The notes beneath the pieces are model-generated. The model saw only the letters and a list, made by a program, of their open reading frames with translations, did not search any database and had not been told where the DNA came from. A DNA stretch of 64,000 bases from positions 1,179,977 to 1,243,976 of the forward strand of contig JAKSZT010038899.1 of assembly GCA_026826555.1 (NCBI GenBank). Direction: 5' to 3'. This stretch comes from Tolypeutes matacus. Taxonomy: Eukaryota > Chordata > Mammalia > Cingulata > Chlamyphoridae. Every line of letters begins with the position of its first letter. Positions within the stretch are counted from its first letter, which is position 1. Below are positions 61,691 to 64,000 of this stretch, in pieces. The position numbers and the translations under genes were made by a program.

Positions 61691-62000
61691 ACTGCACTCC
61701 CTGGAAGGCAACAAAAGTGCCTGGGGTAAGGGATGCCCATTGATCCTTCCCATCTTTATACACAATCATACCTCCCACATGCAAACCAGGCCCCGGGCAT
61801 ATGAGAAATAACACAGGCCCTCTATTAGTTAGGTTTCTTATTGTTCTGGGAAGATTTCTCTGGATATCTTAGGATTCATCCAAAAGAACATTAGCAGCCA
61901 CTGGATCATACATCTTCATCAGGGAAACTCCAGAGCCAGGTGTATATGCAGGTGGGCATCTGAGATTTGAGGACACAGGTGTTCATACTGCCATGCTAGG
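61690..62000 (+). pseudogene. Fusion of a V promoter/leader and a V FR3 relic
   Basis: 61690-61892 matches the promoter of the V segment at 63100-63305 ('ctccctggaaggcaac', 'atgcaaac' at about 61780, 'attcatccaaaagaa'). It breaks off where that V's leader ATG would be. From about 61895 the sequence instead follows the clan I/III-like relic at 58590 onward ('cagccac', 'atcagggaaactccagagcc', 'ctgagatttgaggacacagg'), the FR3 of another V. No V region remains between, so the join removed the coding part of one V and the front of another. Confidence 0.78.
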
Positions 62001-63170
62001 AAACCCTGGGGTCCCAGAATAGGGTGGTAAACACAGATCTCTCCCTGCTAGAAACCCATAGCAGGTGGACTATGGAGACACTCCTGCCCATGAATCCTAT
62101 GGGGCAGAACATTTAGAGGAGGTTCCTGCTTAAGCTTCTGTTTCCTTTGTCCAAACAGAGATTCCCCCAGCACCCTGTCCTCTTGTTACTGTTTTCCTTA
62201 TTTCCTAAGACCAAGAATCCCTGGGCATATATTTTTTGTGCATGAAACTTTGACTTTCACAGGCACCCTAGGCAGAGGCAACTATGACCTGGAATTGTAC
62301 AGAGTAATGTGACCAATTGGCTTGTGTCTCCATCTAACACTGGATGACTTCAGCACCTCTGCTGCTCCACCTCCTTCCTCTGTTCCAAGTGGCAGAGGTG
62401 AGTCTATGAGAAATGGCCATTAAATAACTCATGTAGAAGTCATAGTTTACTTGTCTTTATAGCCACTCAGTTTCTGGTTGTGTGATCCATTCCTCTCCAT
62501 CTTATTAATTAATATAACTCATTTAGTATATATTTATTTACTGGCTCCTATATGCCAAGCATTCTTTCTTCATTAGAGTGTCAAATGAGATATAACAAAC
62601 TCAGCTGCAAGGAAAGAAGGACATTCATTTGGGGTCTTAGTATTGTATTTCAGGGAGCACAGATTCAAGTAGCAACAAAAATTGTGTTCTGTCTTGGGAT
62701 TTCCAGGCAAGGGTCTTTAAAGAAGAATATTATATAATTTTTTTTGTGGCTTATGGATATTTGGGATACTCAAATTGTCCTTCAGGTTAGATCATTTACA
62801 GTGTTCTTTATATTTTGGCTTCTGGTGTCTGGAGGTCCTTAGGGTTTTGAATAATATTGTTGCTTGAGGCTTTGCATACATAGGCAGTTCATGATATCTG
62901 GAGCTACATAGGAGTAAGCTCCAGAATGACCTCCTTTTAAATCCTTTAGCCACATTAACTCTATTTTATTTTTACAAGAGGAAAAAAATCCTGATAGTAG
63001 GAATCTAACTCTTTTGATACATGGGAAAGGCATATGCATAAAGACATACATTTTATGCTTATTGCCACAAGAACTTGCTTTCTCTCCTGCAGTCAGTGAA
63101 TAAAGAAACTCCCTGGAAGGCAACCAAGAGTGCTTGGAGTAAGGGGTGCCCATTGACCCTTCCCATTTTT
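61920..63170. repeat. Duplicated V-array unit, second copy (spacer)
   Basis: Counterpart of 58640-59430, with the same blocks in the same order ('aactatgacctggaattgta', 'ctggatgacttcagcacctc', 'ccttcctctgttccaagtgg'). It is about 450 bases longer because of extra sequence at 62560-63040. Confidence 0.75.
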
Positions 63171-63306
63171 ACACACAAATATATCTCCTACATGCAAAAC
63201 AGGCCCTGTACAGTTAAGAAGTAACACAGCCTCTCTAATACTCAGTCAGATTTTCTGTCTTCCTGGACAGATTTCTCTGTGATTTTTGGTATTTATCCAA
63301 AAGAAT

Positions 63307-63778
63307 ATGGAATCCTTCTGTTCCTTCTTTCTCTTGTTTGCAGATCTCAGCTTTAAGCCTCTCCAAGGTTTTAGAAATAGTATGATGGGGATGAGGTCTA
63401 TGAAGTGGGTGACTCAAAGTGTTTCCTGATTCCAGGTGTCCTGTCCCAGGTGCAGCTGCAGGAAACAGGACCAGCACTGCTGAAACCCTCCCAGGTCCTC
63501 TCACTCTCCCATGGGTCTCTGTGTTCTCCAGCACAATCAGTGATGACTACTGAGCCTGGATCTTCCAGCCCCAGGGAGATGCTACCTATGATGAGGCAGA
63601 TAGGTGCTGGTGTAGGCATAGCATAGAACCTGTCCTCTATAGCTGACTCTCTGACTACAGAGACATACTCAAGAACCAGGTTTCTCTGCAGCTGAGCTCT
63701 GACACAGATGAAAAAATGGCCATGTATTACTGTGGAAGACACATTGAAGGGAAGACAGTGTGAGCTCACATGCAAACC
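63307..63778 (+). pseudogene. IGHV clan II-like pseudogene
   Basis: Leader ATG 63307 opens MESFCSFFLLFADLS. No GT follows the expected exon end at about 63352, so the donor is lost. Exon 2 starts at 63436 after TTCCAG: SQVQLQETGPALLKPSQVLS. A frameshift near 63505-63515 removes the first conserved Cys, and a TGA follows in CDR1 (about 63551). The FR3 end MAMYYCGR is clean. RSS: CACATTG 63740-63746, 23-base spacer, ATGCAAACC 63770-63778. An octamer-like ATGCAAAA is at about 63194. It is the duplicate of 59548-60024. Confidence 0.87.
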
Positions 63779-64000
63779 TCCCTTCAGGGCAGGAAGGAGA
63801 GACCTGGACTTCAGGGGTGTTCAGAACCCACCAAGCCCAGGGGACCACACCTAAGGGTCTGGGATACAGTGCTGGGAAAGTGTGCAGATGATTTTCATGT
63901 CAATGTTTAATGTTTTCTCTCCCTTATGAACAGACAATGTCCCCTTAAGCCTTTCTATAATCTTCTAATTCTATGACTATATTTGAATGTTTTCAGATCA
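63779..64000. other. 3' flank of last V segment
   Basis: Ordinary V downstream flank; nothing else seen before the window ends. Confidence 0.5.

Overview
This is mammalian nuclear DNA: a stretch of an immunoglobulin heavy-chain variable (IGHV) locus in which every V segment I can read is broken. It is very rich in L1 elements. tRNA-derived SINEs of the DAS type known from armadillos (Dasypus) are also present, so a xenarthran, most likely an armadillo, is the best guess. This guess rests on recognising the SINE, not on a search. No intact protein-coding gene was found.

V segments, all on the + strand: a clan II (IGHV4-like) pseudogene with octamer and RSS (798-1386); a 3' clan II remnant (18541-18764); an IGHV3-like pseudogene (31970-32315); a clan II pseudogene with an insertion in FR3 (37010-37386); a 3'-truncated clan II gene with an intact octamer (40467-40822); a clan II pseudogene with octamer and RSS (56672-57279); then a duplicated array. 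The array holds a clan I/III-like relic (58430-58710), a clan II-like pseudogene (59434-60024), a promoter/leader fused to a second relic (61690-62000), and another clan II-like pseudogene (63175-63778).

Between the V segments: old L1 copies on the minus strand (3300-6660); a pyrimidine-rich duplicated stretch (8290-9405); a minus-strand L1 with an unusually long 3' UTR (about 9916-14160); a twin-primed L1 with a 17-base target-site duplication (15151-17517); a processed pseudogene of the activin receptor ACVR2B (about 22567-26600); L1 5' ends and a SINE (27366-29770); a nearly full-length plus-strand L1 (41225-46990) carrying two SINEs, a GAAA tract and a run of ten Ns; a minus-strand gammaretrovirus-like ERV remnant (about 47000-48680); and several more copies of the same L1 3' UTR (50690-54480, 55125-55410, 60659-61035, 61490-61690).

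Several V segments keep the octamer, leader, splice sites and 23-base-spacer RSS around reading frames with one to a few stops. Decay has therefore hit the coding parts while some regulatory and recombination signals survive. Large parts of the window (for example 6660-8290, 18765-20090, 29770-31230, 32320-36950, 39120-40440, 48700-50690) hold nothing I can name. I found no sign of an unknown multi-gene system. The most interesting observations concern how the V array was duplicated and fused, and the structure of the L1 insertions.
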